Notes: generated from the letters alone by a model not told the origin. Positions 7,961-16,321 are shown, counted from the stretch's first letter. The stretch: 64,000 bases of DNA from Streptomyces vilmorinianum (GCF_005517195.1 NZ_CP040244.1:310001-374000), one strand, 5' to 3'. Program-made: numbers and translations.

Positions 7961-8275
7961 ATGATGACGTCAGTCGATGCTGATCTGATCCGGGTGCTGG
8001 GCGATCCCCTGCGCCTCCAGATCGTGACCCTGCTCGCCCGCGAGACGCTGTGCACCACCCACCTCGTGGAGGAGACCGGTGCCAAGCAGACCAACCTCTC
8101 CAACCACCTGAGAGTCCTGCGCGAAGCCGGGGTCGTCGAGACGGAGCCCTGCGGCCGGTTCACCTACTACCGCCTCAAGCCGGATGTCATCGAGCAGCTC
8201 GCCGGCCAGTTCACCGCTCTCGCCCAGACCGCGCGCCTGACCGCCGAGGCGAACTTCAAGCGTTCCTGCCCGTAG
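7961..8275 (+). CDS. arsR: ArsR/SmtB family arsenical repressor (first copy)
   Basis: A 104-residue winged-helix protein starting MMTSVDADLIRVLGDPLRLQIV with HTH at about residues 42-60 (GAKQTNLSNHLRVLREAGVV) and wing FTYYRL. Cysteines lie at residues 31, 64 and 103, a possible As(III) site of non-classical placement since the usual CVC of ArsR is missing. It is divergent from the arsC unit and first in the arsR-aqpS-arsO unit. Two adjacent ATGs (7961, 7964) are possible. Confidence 0.87.
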   Translation: MMTSVDADLIRVLGDPLRLQIVTLLARETLCTTHLVEETGAKQTNLSNHLRVLREAGVVETEPCGRFTYYRLKPDVIEQLAGQFTALAQTARLTAEANFKRSCP

Positions 8276-8318
8276 TAGCCCCTGCCCCCGTGCCTCACCT
8301 GCCGAGGAGTACCCGCCC

Positions 8319-9089
8319 GTGACCGCCACCGAGCCCGCCGCGAGCGACGCCATAGCCACCGACCTGTCGCCGCAGCCCGCCCCCGGCGCGACCCCGCCCC
8401 GTACCCCGCTCGCCGCCCGAGCCGCTGCCGAGCTCGTGGGTACCGCGGCGCTGGTGGCGATCGTCGTCGGCTCCGGCATCCAGGCGACCCAGCTCACCGA
8501 CGACGTCGCTCTGCAGCTCCTCGCCAACTCCACGGCCACCGTCTTCGGCCTCGGCGTGCTGATAGCCCTCCTCGGCCCGGTGTCCGGCGCGCACTTCAAC
8601 CCGGTGGTCAGCCTGGCGGAGTGGTGGACCGCCCGCCGGGGCGGTGCCGGCGTGAACGCCCGCGAGCTCGCCGTCTACGTCCCGTCGCAGATCGTCGGCG
8701 GGATCCTCGGCGCGGTGCTCGCGGACGCGATGTTCGGCGAGCCGCTGGTGAAGTGGTCGACGCACGACCGCTCGGCGGGCAACCTGCTCCTCGGCGAGGT
8801 GGTGGCGACCGCCGGCCTGATCCTGCTGATCTTCGGCCTGGCCCGCACCGACCGGCTCCGCTTCGCGCCAGTCGCCGTCGCCTCGTACATCGGCGCCGCC
8901 TACTGGTTCACCTCCTCCACCTCCTTCGCCAACCCGGCGGTGACGATCGGCCGCGCCTTCACCGACACCTTCGCGGGCATCGCCCCGGCCTCCGTCCCCG
9001 GCTTCATCGCCATGCAGCTGATCGGCGCCGTCGTGGGCCTGGCCCTGGTCGCCGTGATCTTCATGCGCGGCAGGACGGACACGGAGTGA
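8319..9089 (+). CDS. aqpS: Aquaglyceroporin (MIP family), AqpS-like arsenite channel
   Basis: A 256-residue membrane protein with both MIP pore motifs, variant NPV at 94-96 and NPA at 205-207, and six to seven hydrophobic helices after a Pro/Ala-rich 30-residue N-terminus. In Sinorhizobium an AqpS takes the place of ArsB and lets As(III) made by ArsC flow out; the same arrangement (arsR-aqpS next to arsC) is seen here. GTG start with GAGGAG upstream. No ArsB or Acr3 pump is present in the island. Confidence 0.85.
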   Translation: MTATEPAASDAIATDLSPQPAPGATPPRTPLAARAAAELVGTAALVAIVVGSGIQATQLTDDVALQLLANSTATVFGLGVLIALLGPVSGAHFNPVVSLAEWWTARRGGAGVNARELAVYVPSQIVGGILGAVLADAMFGEPLVKWSTHDRSAGNLLLGEVVATAGLILLIFGLARTDRLRFAPVAVASYIGAAYWFTSSTSFANPAVTIGRAFTDTFAGIAPASVPGFIAMQLIGAVVGLALVAVIFMRGRTDTE

Positions 9090-10141
9090 CCCAGGCTGTG
9101 GATGTGGTGGTGATCGGCGGCGGCCAGTCCGGGCTCGCCGCCGGCTATCACCTGCGCCGCCTGGGCCTGGACTTCGTCATCCTCGACGCGCAGCTCACAC
9201 CGGGCGGTGCCTGGCGGCACACTTGGGACTCCCTGCACCTGTTCTCCCCGGCCGCGTACTCCTCCCTGCCCGGCCGCCTCATGCCCCCGCAGCCCGGCGA
9301 GACCTACCCGGACGCCGCCCACGTCGTCTCGTACCTGAGCGATTACGAGCAGCGGTACGACCTCCCGGTCCACCGACCCGTCCGCGTGACCGGCGTCCAC
9401 CGCGACGGCGAACTCCTGCGCGTCGAGACCGACTCCGGTACGTGGCGTACCCAGGCGGTGGTGAGTGCGACCGGCACCTGGTCACGCCCCTTCGTCCCCG
9501 CAGTGCCGGGTCGTACGGAGTTCTGGGGCGCCCAGCTCGACACGGTCGAGTACCGCAGTCCCTCCGACTTCACCGGGCGGAAGGTGATCGTGGTCGGGGG
9601 CGGCAATTCCGGAGCCCAGATCGCCGCCGACCTCGCGTACGGCTCCGACCTGACCTGGGTCACCCTGCGCGAACCCCGCTACCTCGCCGACGACATCGAC
9701 GGCCGCGCCCTCTTCGACCACGCCACCGCCCGCCGCCGCGCCCTCGACGATGGCCGCACCGACACTGGCGGCGTCGCCTCGCTGGGCGACATCGTCGCCG
9801 TTCCGCCCGTCCGCGCAGCACGCGATGCGGGCCTGCTCAAGGCCCAGCCGATGTTCGACCGGCTCACTCCGACCGGGGTCGCCTGGTCCGACGGTTTGAC
9901 GGCGGAGGCCGACGCGATCATCTGGTGCACGGGCTTCCGCCCCGCCCTCTCCCACCTCGCGCCACTCGGCCTGCGCGGCCTTCGCGGCCACATCCCCACG
10001 ACCGGCACCCGGGCGACCGGCGAGCCCCGACTCCACCTCCTCGGCTACGGCGACTGGACCGGCCCCGCTTCGGCCACCCTCATCGGCGTCGGCCGTCCCG
10101 CCCGCGACGCCGCCCGGCAGATTGCCGGGCTTCTGCGCTGA
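9086..10141 (+). CDS. arsO: ArsO-like flavin-dependent monooxygenase (copy 1)
   Basis: A 351-residue protein with an N-terminal FAD motif GGGQSG, a central NADPH motif GGGNSG and the conserved WCTGFRP near the C-terminus, characteristic of group B flavin monooxygenases. ArsO proteins are recurrent in Streptomyces ars clusters and are proposed to oxidise arsenicals. GTG start overlaps the aquaporin stop by 4 bp, so the two are coupled. Related to the copy at 11863-12918 but clearly diverged. Confidence 0.8.
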   Translation: MTQAVDVVVIGGGQSGLAAGYHLRRLGLDFVILDAQLTPGGAWRHTWDSLHLFSPAAYSSLPGRLMPPQPGETYPDAAHVVSYLSDYEQRYDLPVHRPVRVTGVHRDGELLRVETDSGTWRTQAVVSATGTWSRPFVPAVPGRTEFWGAQLDTVEYRSPSDFTGRKVIVVGGGNSGAQIAADLAYGSDLTWVTLREPRYLADDIDGRALFDHATARRRALDDGRTDTGGVASLGDIVAVPPVRAARDAGLLKAQPMFDRLTPTGVAWSDGLTAEADAIIWCTGFRPALSHLAPLGLRGLRGHIPTTGTRATGEPRLHLLGYGDWTGPASATLIGVGRPARDAARQIAGLLR

Positions 10142-10156
10142 GGTTGCAGACCTGGG

Positions 10157-10918
10157 CTATTCGGCCTGCGCGACCGTGGCCGTATCCACCCATCGGGCCA
10201 GGACGCTGAACGCGGCCAGCTGCTCCAGGGCCTCATGCTCGGGCAGCTCTGGGAGGCCGTCCTCGTGGCTGTTGGGATTGCGGATGCCGGCGTAGCAGCC
10301 CTCGGCGAAGGCCATGGCACCGCGATGGATGCTGCGGAAGGTGTCCCCGCCGTCATCCTCCATCAGCCGAAGGCGGTGCTCGCCGTCCTTCGGGGCGGTC
10401 AGGGAGAAGGCGTTCTGGAAGAGCTTCGTCTCGCTCAGGTCCCGCCGTCCCACCTTGTTCCGTGTCTCGGCGTTGACCTTCCTCGCCGCAGCGGTGACCG
10501 CTTCGCGGAAGTGACCGCTCTGCCACAGTGCCCGTGCCCCCTGCCAGATCCACGGATGCATCGTCGCGGCACTGAGCTGGGGAGCGTCGTCCCCCAGACG
10601 CTCACGAATCTCCGCATCCCGCTCGAGTGCCGCGTCGGCGCGCTGTGCTGCCTCCCGGTGCTGGCACCAACGGTTGACCGTTTTGTTGCGGTCGGACGGG
10701 ACCTCGGTCTTCCACCGCGGCAGCACCCGGTCGAGGATCTGCTCCACAACATGGGCGCTTGCAACGATGTCCCTGCGCGATCCCCTGTTGGAGAGGCTGC
10801 TGCTGAGGACCATCACGCCTGGCGGGTCGGGCGGCCGGTACAGCTCGGTCAGTTCAAGGAAGTGGGCGAGCTCTCCGCGCGCCCAGTCGATGTCGAGAGT
10901 CATCACGCCATCATCCAC
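10157..10918 (-). CDS. TIGR02391 (Ymh-type) protein of unknown function
   Basis: A 253-residue protein. The C-terminal 110 residues (HPWIWQGARALWQSGHFREAV, ... LFQNAFSL, ... GCYAGIRNPNSH) carry the signature of the TIGR02391/Hypoth_Ymh family, common in prophages and islands and in some cases linked to defence loci; no activity is established. It is convergent with arsO-1 (15-bp gap) and is not obviously part of arsenic metabolism, so it may be separate cargo. An internal ATG at 10903 is an alternative start. Confidence 0.7.
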   Translation of the reverse strand: MDDGVMTLDIDWARGELAHFLELTELYRPPDPPGVMVLSSSLSNRGSRRDIVASAHVVEQILDRVLPRWKTEVPSDRNKTVNRWCQHREAAQRADAALERDAEIRERLGDDAPQLSAATMHPWIWQGARALWQSGHFREAVTAAARKVNAETRNKVGRRDLSETKLFQNAFSLTAPKDGEHRLRLMEDDGGDTFRSIHRGAMAFAEGCYAGIRNPNSHEDGLPELPEHEALEQLAAFSVLARWVDTATVAQAE

Positions 10919-10954
10919 ACACCCACCGACACTGAAACCCGCATGGCATGGGGA

Positions 10955-11455
10955 TCAGGAGATGGCAGGACTGCGCCGCTCGACGAGCACGACGTCCCGC
11001 CACACGCCGTGGTGGCGGCCGATGCGCTCGCGGGTGCCGATCACCCGGAAGCCTGCCCGCTCGTGAACAGCGAGGCTCGCGGCGTTCTCCGGGAAAATGC
11101 CGGACTGGATGGTCCAGATCCCGGCCGCCTCGGTGGAGTCGATGAGCGCCTTCAGCAGGGCGGAGGCCACACCCTGGCCCCGGGCGTCGGGGTGGACGTA
11201 GACGGAGTGCTCAACGACGCCCTCGTACGCGCACCGGTCGGAGACCTTGGTGGTGGCGACCCAGCCGAGGACCCGTCCGGTCTCGTCGGCGGCGGCAAAC
11301 CGGTGTTCGGGCAGCTTTGCCGCGTCGAACTGCTCCCAGGTGGGGGCTGTGGTCTCGAAGGTGGCGTTGCCCTCGTCGATGCCGACCTGGTAGATCGCGA
11401 TCACTTCGTCGGCGTGCGCGGCGGTGAGCGGCACCACCAGGGCGGAGGCGGTCAC
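10955..11455 (-). CDS. arsN: GNAT acetyltransferase, ArsN/phosphinothricin-acetyltransferase type
   Basis: A 166-residue GNAT protein with acetyl-CoA loop (VHPDARGQGVASALLKALI, about residues 85-105) and the C-terminal ENAASLAVHERAGFRVIGTRERIG block typical of PAT-like enzymes. ArsN1 enzymes acetylate the arsenic antibiotic arsinothricin. Its GTG start overlaps the stop of arsR-2 (GTGA), which ties it to the arsenic regulon; that linkage is the main reason for preferring ArsN over a generic acetyltransferase. Confidence 0.78.
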   Translation of the reverse strand: MTASALVVPLTAAHADEVIAIYQVGIDEGNATFETTAPTWEQFDAAKLPEHRFAAADETGRVLGWVATTKVSDRCAYEGVVEHSVYVHPDARGQGVASALLKALIDSTEAAGIWTIQSGIFPENAASLAVHERAGFRVIGTRERIGRHHGVWRDVVLVERRSPAIS

Positions 11456-11814
11456 GCGGCAGCCGCCTTGGTCAGCAGCTGCCCCATGGCCGCCAGCACG
11501 GCGGGCTCGACGCGGTAGTACACCCAGGTGCCGCGCCGCTCGGAGGAGAGCAGCCCGGCCTCCTTCAGCTTCTTCAGGTGATGGGACACCGTGGGCTGCG
11601 AGACGCCGACATCGGAGATGTCGCACACGCACGCCTCGCCGCCTTCGTGAGAGGCGACCGCCGAGAACAGCCGCAGGCGCACCGGGTCCCCGAGCGCCTT
11701 GAACATCTTCGCTGTCCGCTCGGCCTCGTCCGCCGTCAGCGGGCGCTCCGTCAGCGGCGGGCAGCACGGCTCGACCTCCGGCTGGAGCAGCGGCAACACC
11801 TTGACATTCGACAT
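11452..11814 (-). CDS. arsR: ArsR family arsenical repressor with CVC motif (second copy)
   Basis: A 120-residue ArsR with a classical CVCD motif (C62, C64) just before the recognition helix (VSQPTVSHHLKKLKEAGLL, 70-89) and an extra CC pair at 17-18 near the N-terminus. The ATG at 11814 is preferred over the upstream in-frame ATG at 11832 because the latter lies in the operator. It is coupled to arsN downstream and lies downstream of arsO-2. An 11-bp operator core (TCTATGTTGAC) occurs upstream and again at 12945. Confidence 0.88.
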   Translation of the reverse strand: MSNVKVLPLLQPEVEPCCPPLTERPLTADEAERTAKMFKALGDPVRLRLFSAVASHEGGEACVCDISDVGVSQPTVSHHLKKLKEAGLLSSERRGTWVYYRVEPAVLAAMGQLLTKAAAA

Positions 11815-11838
11815 GCGTCTATGTTGACACATGTCGAA
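11807..11838. promoter_or_regulatory. Candidate ArsR-2 operator upstream of arsR-2/arsN
   Basis: Inverted repeat TTCGACATG (11807-11815) and CATGTCGAA (11830-11838), overlapping the arsR-2 start codon, with TCTATGTTGAC (11818-11828) between the arms. The same 11-bp core recurs at 12945-12955 in the arsO-2/oxidoreductase intergenic region. Binding is inferred from symmetry, position and repetition. Confidence 0.55.
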
Positions 11839-11862
11839 CCAGGAGTCAGGAGGGCAGGGAGG

Positions 11863-12918
11863 CTATGAGCGGCGCAGCTGACGGGCGATCCTGCGGGCGG
11901 CCCGTTCGGCATCGCGGCCGACGCCCCGCAAGGACGCCGACGACAGGCTGCGCTGCCACTCCAGCCCCACGTGGACGAGGTGTGGGTGGGTGAGCGAGGC
12001 GCCGTTCCGGTGTCGGGGACGCCCTGAGCCGTCGAGGATGCCGAGCGGGGTGAGGTAGCCGAGGTCGGGCCGGTAGCCGGTGGCCAGGATGATGGCGTCC
12101 ACCTCCTCCTTCGTCCCGTCGTCCCAGGTCACCGTCGGGCCGTCGACCCGCGTGAACATCGGGCGCCGGTCCGGCCGGCCGGCGGCGAGGGAGGCGCGGT
12201 AACGGCCGTCGTCGATGACTGCCATCGTGGCCGGACGCCGCTGGAAGCGGCCGAGCGGTGCCGCATCCAGGCCGGTGACCGTCAGCCAGTAGTGCAGGTC
12301 CCGCCCGAGCGGCCGCTGCGGGAACCAGCGCACCGGCGCTCGGCTCGCCAGACTCACCCGCGCCACCTGTGCCAGCTCGGCGGCGACCTGCACGGCCGAG
12401 TTCCCCGCGCCGACGACCACGACCCGCTGCCCCTCGTGCGGCTCGGGGGTTCGGTACTCCGAGACGTGCAGCAGCGCGCCGGCGAAGGTGTCGAGCCCGG
12501 GCAGGGTGGGCCGGTTCGGCCGACCGAAGCCCCCGCTAGCCGTCACCACCGCTCGAGCCCCCAGCCGCTGCCCGCCTTCGAGGTCCAGCGCGAAGCCGTC
12601 CCCGGCCGCACGTGCAGCCGTGACCCTGCTACGGGTGCGGATGTCGGCATCCAGGCGCTCGGCGTACCGCACCAGGTAGGCCACCACCTCATCCCGGTGC
12701 GGGTAGCGGTCCGGGTCGCCACCGAACGGCAACCCCGGCAGCGCGCTGTACCGGGCGGGCGAGAACAGGGTGAGGCTGTCGTAGTACCGCGGCCACGAAC
12801 CGGCGGCCTGCTCGGATGCCTCCAGGATCACAGGTCGAAGCCCCACGCGCAGAAGGCTGTGCGCCGTGGCGAGGCCCGACTGCCCACCCCCGATGACGGC
12901 GACATCGATGTACTCCAC
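11863..12918 (-). CDS. arsO: ArsO-like flavin-dependent monooxygenase (copy 2)
   Basis: A 351-residue protein starting MEYIDVAVIGGGQSGLATA with FAD motif GGGQSG, NADPH motif GAGNSA and ATGYRPDL. Same length and domain order as copy 1, but substantially different in sequence. It is transcribed from the 12.94-kb divergent region and precedes arsR-2 and arsN in the same direction, 48 bp apart. The natural substrate is unknown; the arsenical link rests on gene neighbourhood. Confidence 0.8.
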   Translation of the reverse strand: MEYIDVAVIGGGQSGLATAHSLLRVGLRPVILEASEQAAGSWPRYYDSLTLFSPARYSALPGLPFGGDPDRYPHRDEVVAYLVRYAERLDADIRTRSRVTAARAAGDGFALDLEGGQRLGARAVVTASGGFGRPNRPTLPGLDTFAGALLHVSEYRTPEPHEGQRVVVVGAGNSAVQVAAELAQVARVSLASRAPVRWFPQRPLGRDLHYWLTVTGLDAAPLGRFQRRPATMAVIDDGRYRASLAAGRPDRRPMFTRVDGPTVTWDDGTKEEVDAIILATGYRPDLGYLTPLGILDGSGRPRHRNGASLTHPHLVHVGLEWQRSLSSASLRGVGRDAERAARRIARQLRRS

Positions 12919-12942
12919 GAACCATCACTCCGTTTCGATGAA

Positions 12943-12970
12943 TGTCTATGTTGACGTCTATCGATATCTG
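12943..12970. promoter_or_regulatory. Candidate second ArsR operator, divergent arsO-2/oxidoreductase promoter
   Basis: The 11-bp core TCTATGTTGAC seen upstream of arsR-2 recurs exactly at 12945-12955, followed by GTCTATCGATATC. It lies between the divergent starts at 12918 and 13027, where a single ArsR could control both units. Confidence 0.5.
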
Positions 12971-13026
12971 GTGCCATGCTGAGGGCGCAAGAGATCGACG
13001 GACGTCGAAACACAAGGGGACTCGTC

Positions 13027-14400
13027 ATGAACGCCACCGCCACCGAGCAGCTGCCCGTCGTGGTCATCGGAGCCGGCCCGGCCGGTCTGGCCGCCGCCTC
13101 CCACCTCGTCGAGCGGGGCCTGGAGCCGCTGGTCCTGGAGGCCGGCGCGCAGGCGGGTGCGGCGGTGCGTGAGTGGGCGCACGTGCGGCTGTTCTCCACC
13201 TGGGGCGAAGTCACCGACCCGGCCGCCGAGAAGCTCCTCGCGCCGACCGGGTGGGTGAAGCCCGACGCGAAGACGTATCCGACCGGCGGTGACTGGGCGG
13301 AGAAGTACCTCCAGCCACTCGCCGACGTCCTCGGCGACAAGGTCCGCCTCGGAGCCCGGGTCGCCGGCGTCTCCCGCGCCGGCCGCGACCGGATCGTCGA
13401 CGCCGACCGCGAGACCCAGCCCTTCGCCGTCCACGTCACGTACGCCGACGGGCGCGAGGAGCGGCTGTTCGCCCGCGCGGTGATCGACGCCTCCGGCACC
13501 TGGACCACCCCGAGCCCGGCCGGCGCCTCCGGCCTGCCGGCCCTGGGCGAGAAGGCCGCTGCCGACCGCGTCACCTACCGCGTCCCGGACCTCAAGGACC
13601 CGGCCGCCCGCGCCCGTTACGCGGGCAGGCGCACCGCCGTGATCGGCTCCGGCGCCTCCGCCTTCACGGCGCTCGCCTCGCTCGCCGACCTGGCCAAGTC
13701 CGAGGACGGTGAGGGGGCCAAGGCGGTATGGATCCTGCGCCGAGGCATCTCCGGCTCCACCTTCGGCGGCGGCACCGCCGACCAGCTCCCCGCCCGCGGC
13801 GCCCTCGGCCTCGCCGCCAAGACCGCCGTCGACGAGGGCCACGCCGACGCCGTCACCGGCTTCCGTACGGAGGCGATCGAGCGCGACGGCGACCAGCTCG
13901 TCCTCGTGGCGGAGGACGGCCGCCGCCTCGACCCGGTCGACGAGGTCATCGTCCTTACTGGCTTCCGCCCCGACCTGTCCTTCCTCGACGAGCTGCGCCT
14001 GGGCCTCGACGAGCGCCTCCAGGCCCCGGTCGAGCTGGCGCCACTGATCGACCCCAACCAGCACTCCTGCGGCACCGTCTACCCGCACGGCGTGAAGGAG
14101 CTCTCGCACCCGGAGCAGGGCGTGTACCTGGTCGGCATGAAGTCCTACGGCCGCGCGCCCACGTTCCTCGCCCTCACCGGCTACGAGCAGGTCCGCTCCG
14201 TCGTCGCCGCGATCGCCGGCGACCACGAGTCCGCCGAGCGCGTCGAACTCGTCCTTCCCGAGACCGGAGTCTGCGGCGGCGCCGGCCTCTTCGACCAGCC
14301 CGACACCGACACGGCCGCCGACGGCGGCGGCTGCTGTGCTCCCGCTCCCGCGCTGATCCAGCTCGGCAGCACCAGCCCCGCGCCCTCCTGCGGCTCGTGA
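13027..14400 (+). CDS. FAD/NAD(P)-dependent oxidoreductase with Cys-rich C-terminus
   Basis: A 457-residue flavoprotein with FAD motif GAGPAG near residue 14, a second dinucleotide site (VIGSGASA, about 205) and TGFRPD near 325. The last 50 residues carry VCGGAG and GGGCCAP, a cluster of vicinal cysteines that could bind As(III) or be redox-active; this is inference. ATG at 13027 has AAGGGGA upstream; the frame is open from 12976. It is divergent from arsO-2 and overlaps the MFS gene, so it belongs to the arsenic regulon, but the reaction is unknown. Confidence 0.78.
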   Translation: MNATATEQLPVVVIGAGPAGLAAASHLVERGLEPLVLEAGAQAGAAVREWAHVRLFSTWGEVTDPAAEKLLAPTGWVKPDAKTYPTGGDWAEKYLQPLADVLGDKVRLGARVAGVSRAGRDRIVDADRETQPFAVHVTYADGREERLFARAVIDASGTWTTPSPAGASGLPALGEKAAADRVTYRVPDLKDPAARARYAGRRTAVIGSGASAFTALASLADLAKSEDGEGAKAVWILRRGISGSTFGGGTADQLPARGALGLAAKTAVDEGHADAVTGFRTEAIERDGDQLVLVAEDGRRLDPVDEVIVLTGFRPDLSFLDELRLGLDERLQAPVELAPLIDPNQHSCGTVYPHGVKELSHPEQGVYLVGMKSYGRAPTFLALTGYEQVRSVVAAIAGDHESAERVELVLPETGVCGGAGLFDQPDTDTAADGGGCCAPAPALIQLGSTSPAPSCGS

Positions 14401-15638
14401 CCGACCTCGACACCCGCACGGACGGGGCCGCGACCGGGACGGGGGTCCGGTCGCGGCCCCGCGCCGCGCTACCTGCCCTCTGCCTGACACAGATCACCGG
14501 CTGGGGGATCGTCTACTACGCCTTCCCTGTCCTGATCTCCCGCATCACGGCCGACACCGGCTGGTCGTCAGATGCCACGACGGGCGCGTTCTCCCTGGCC
14601 CTCCTCGTTTCGGCAGCCGCAGGCGTACCGATCGGCCGCATCCTGGACCGGCGCGGCCCGCACCTGGTCATGACCGGAGGATCCGCCCTTGCGGTCATCG
14701 GCGTACTGGCCGTGGCAACGGCCCCCAACCTCCCCGCCTTCTACGCCGCCTGGGCCCTGACCGGCATCGCGATGGCCGCCACCTTCTACCAGCCCGCCTT
14801 CGCCGCCCTCACCCGATGGTGGGGTCCCGACCGCGTACGGGCCCTCACGATCGTCACCCTCGCGGGCGGCCTCGCCTCCACCGTCTTCGCCCCGCTCACC
14901 GCCACCCTCGCCGAACACCTTGACTGGCGCGCCACCTACCTCGTGCTCGCAGGCATCCTCGCCGCGATCACCCTCCCCGCCCACGCCCTCGCCCTCCGAG
15001 CCCCCTGGCCGCCTGCCCCGCAGACCCAGCACCCCGACCAGCCGACCGGAGGCGACCGGACCGCACGCAGCAGGCCCTTCATCCTGCTCGCCACCGCGTT
15101 CACCCTCTCCGGCTTCGCCATGTACGCCGTCGTCATCGGACTCGTACCGCTCCTCGAAGAACGCGGCGCGAGCCCGACCACCGCCGCGTGGGCACTCGGC
15201 CTCGGCGGCGCCGGCCAGACCCTCGGCCGCACCCTCTACGCCGCCCTCGCTACCCGCACGACCGTAACCACCCGAACCGCCGCCCTGATCGCCCTCGGCG
15301 GCGCCACCACCGCGGCCCTCGCGCTGGTCCCGGGCCCGATCCCGCTCCTCGTCCTGCTCTCCGTCCTCGCCGGAGTCGTACGCGGCAACCTCACCCTCCT
15401 CCAGGCCACCGCCGTCACCGACCGCTGGGGAACCACCCACTACGGCCGACTCTCCGCCCTCCTCGCAGCCCCGGCCACCATCGCCGCCGCCCTCGCCCCT
15501 TGGGCCGGAGCCGCTCTCGCCGGTGTGCTCGGCGGGTACGGCGCCCTCTTCCTCGCCCTGAGCGGAAGCTCCCTCACGGCAGCCCTCCTGGCGACGAGAG
15601 CCACCCCGCGAGAGAAGGCGAGGTCTACTGGGGTCTGA
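14397..15638 (+). CDS. MFS transporter, probable arsenical exporter
   Basis: A 413-residue major facilitator protein with 12 predicted membrane helices starting after a 25-residue cytoplasmic N-terminus (LCLTQITGWGIVYYAFPVLI). It has the GRILDRRGP loop between helices 2 and 3 that defines MFS. The GTG start overlaps the stop of the upstream oxidoreductase by 4 bp, so its substrate is likely the product of that enzyme or of ArsO. ArsJ is unlikely because no GAPDH gene accompanies it. Confidence 0.8.
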   Translation: MTDLDTRTDGAATGTGVRSRPRAALPALCLTQITGWGIVYYAFPVLISRITADTGWSSDATTGAFSLALLVSAAAGVPIGRILDRRGPHLVMTGGSALAVIGVLAVATAPNLPAFYAAWALTGIAMAATFYQPAFAALTRWWGPDRVRALTIVTLAGGLASTVFAPLTATLAEHLDWRATYLVLAGILAAITLPAHALALRAPWPPAPQTQHPDQPTGGDRTARSRPFILLATAFTLSGFAMYAVVIGLVPLLEERGASPTTAAWALGLGGAGQTLGRTLYAALATRTTVTTRTAALIALGGATTAALALVPGPIPLLVLLSVLAGVVRGNLTLLQATAVTDRWGTTHYGRLSALLAAPATIAAALAPWAGAALAGVLGGYGALFLALSGSSLTAALLATRATPREKARSTGV

Positions 15639-15735
15639 TGCGCACGAGCGCTCGACACGCACGGTGGCATCGCCGACTGCTTCCTGAAGTGGGCGACGGA
15701 GATCACGAGCTGGGGCGAGGCCGGCTGTTCCTTCT

Positions 15736-15774
15736 GTTCCGAAACGGAACGGATTCGGCGTTCCCTCAGGGAAC
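15736..15774. repeat. Two isolated GTTC-N7-GAAC palindromes, 24 bp apart
   Basis: GTTCCGAAACGGAAC at 15736-15750 is identical to the second unit of the array at 27824-28245; GTTCCCTCAGGGAAC at 15760-15774 is a close relative. They are spaced 24 bp start to start, the same period as in the main array. They lie 98 bp beyond the MFS stop codon in decayed sequence. Confidence 0.85.
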
Positions 15775-15876
15775 ATGCCAGGGCGATAGCCGCAGTGGCC
15801 ATGCCGGACTGCGGCCAGCTCGGCGCCCCCCGTTCGGTATATATCATCCGCAGGCTGCGAAGGGCGCTCGGGTGCC

Positions 15877-16005
15877 TTAGGCGAACGCCACCTCGCGGAA
15901 CGCGTTGCGGACGTCGGTCAGCGGTTGGCGGCCGCGGGTGTAGTAGAGCTTGTTGGTCAGCAGTACCGCCCACTGATCCTTCGTGGGGAGATCCACATGC
16001 CGGAC
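15877..16005 (-). pseudogene. C-terminal remnant of a serine hydrolase/beta-lactamase family gene
   Basis: The minus frame ends WAVLLTNKLYYTR...LTDVRNAFREVAFA and a TAA at 15877. The LLTN and W-preceded pattern is characteristic of the last 40 residues of class C beta-lactamase-like serine hydrolases. Immediately upstream the sequence changes frame (a GMWI-like segment is in another frame), and no body of the gene remains. It is read as a frameshifted, truncated relic; the family call rests on a short match. Confidence 0.4.
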
Positions 16006-16321
16006 GGATGATCAGGCGATCGCTGGGCGAACGGCGGTTGTCGTACCCGCGCACTACGGGCCGTCATGACGGGTTTCGACCGGCACCAGCGGCATGGCTT
16101 GGCGAGTGGGCGTGGGGCGGCGTCGCCGCGGAGTTGTTGCGCGCGGAGGGCCCCGGCCGACAACGCGCTTGGCGTTCGCCGAAACTCCCCACCACCGTGT
16201 CGTACCTGCTGGACTCCGCCGATCAGTGACCCCCGCTACTGGGTCGACCGCGGGCAGGAACCAGCGAGAGGCGCACCCGCCAGCGGTGCTCTGCGGGTGC
16301 GCCTCGAGAGGCGACCCAGGG

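Noticed and set aside
14397..15638. ArsJ assignment for the MFS gene
   Set aside because: ArsJ functions with a GAPDH partner, which is absent.
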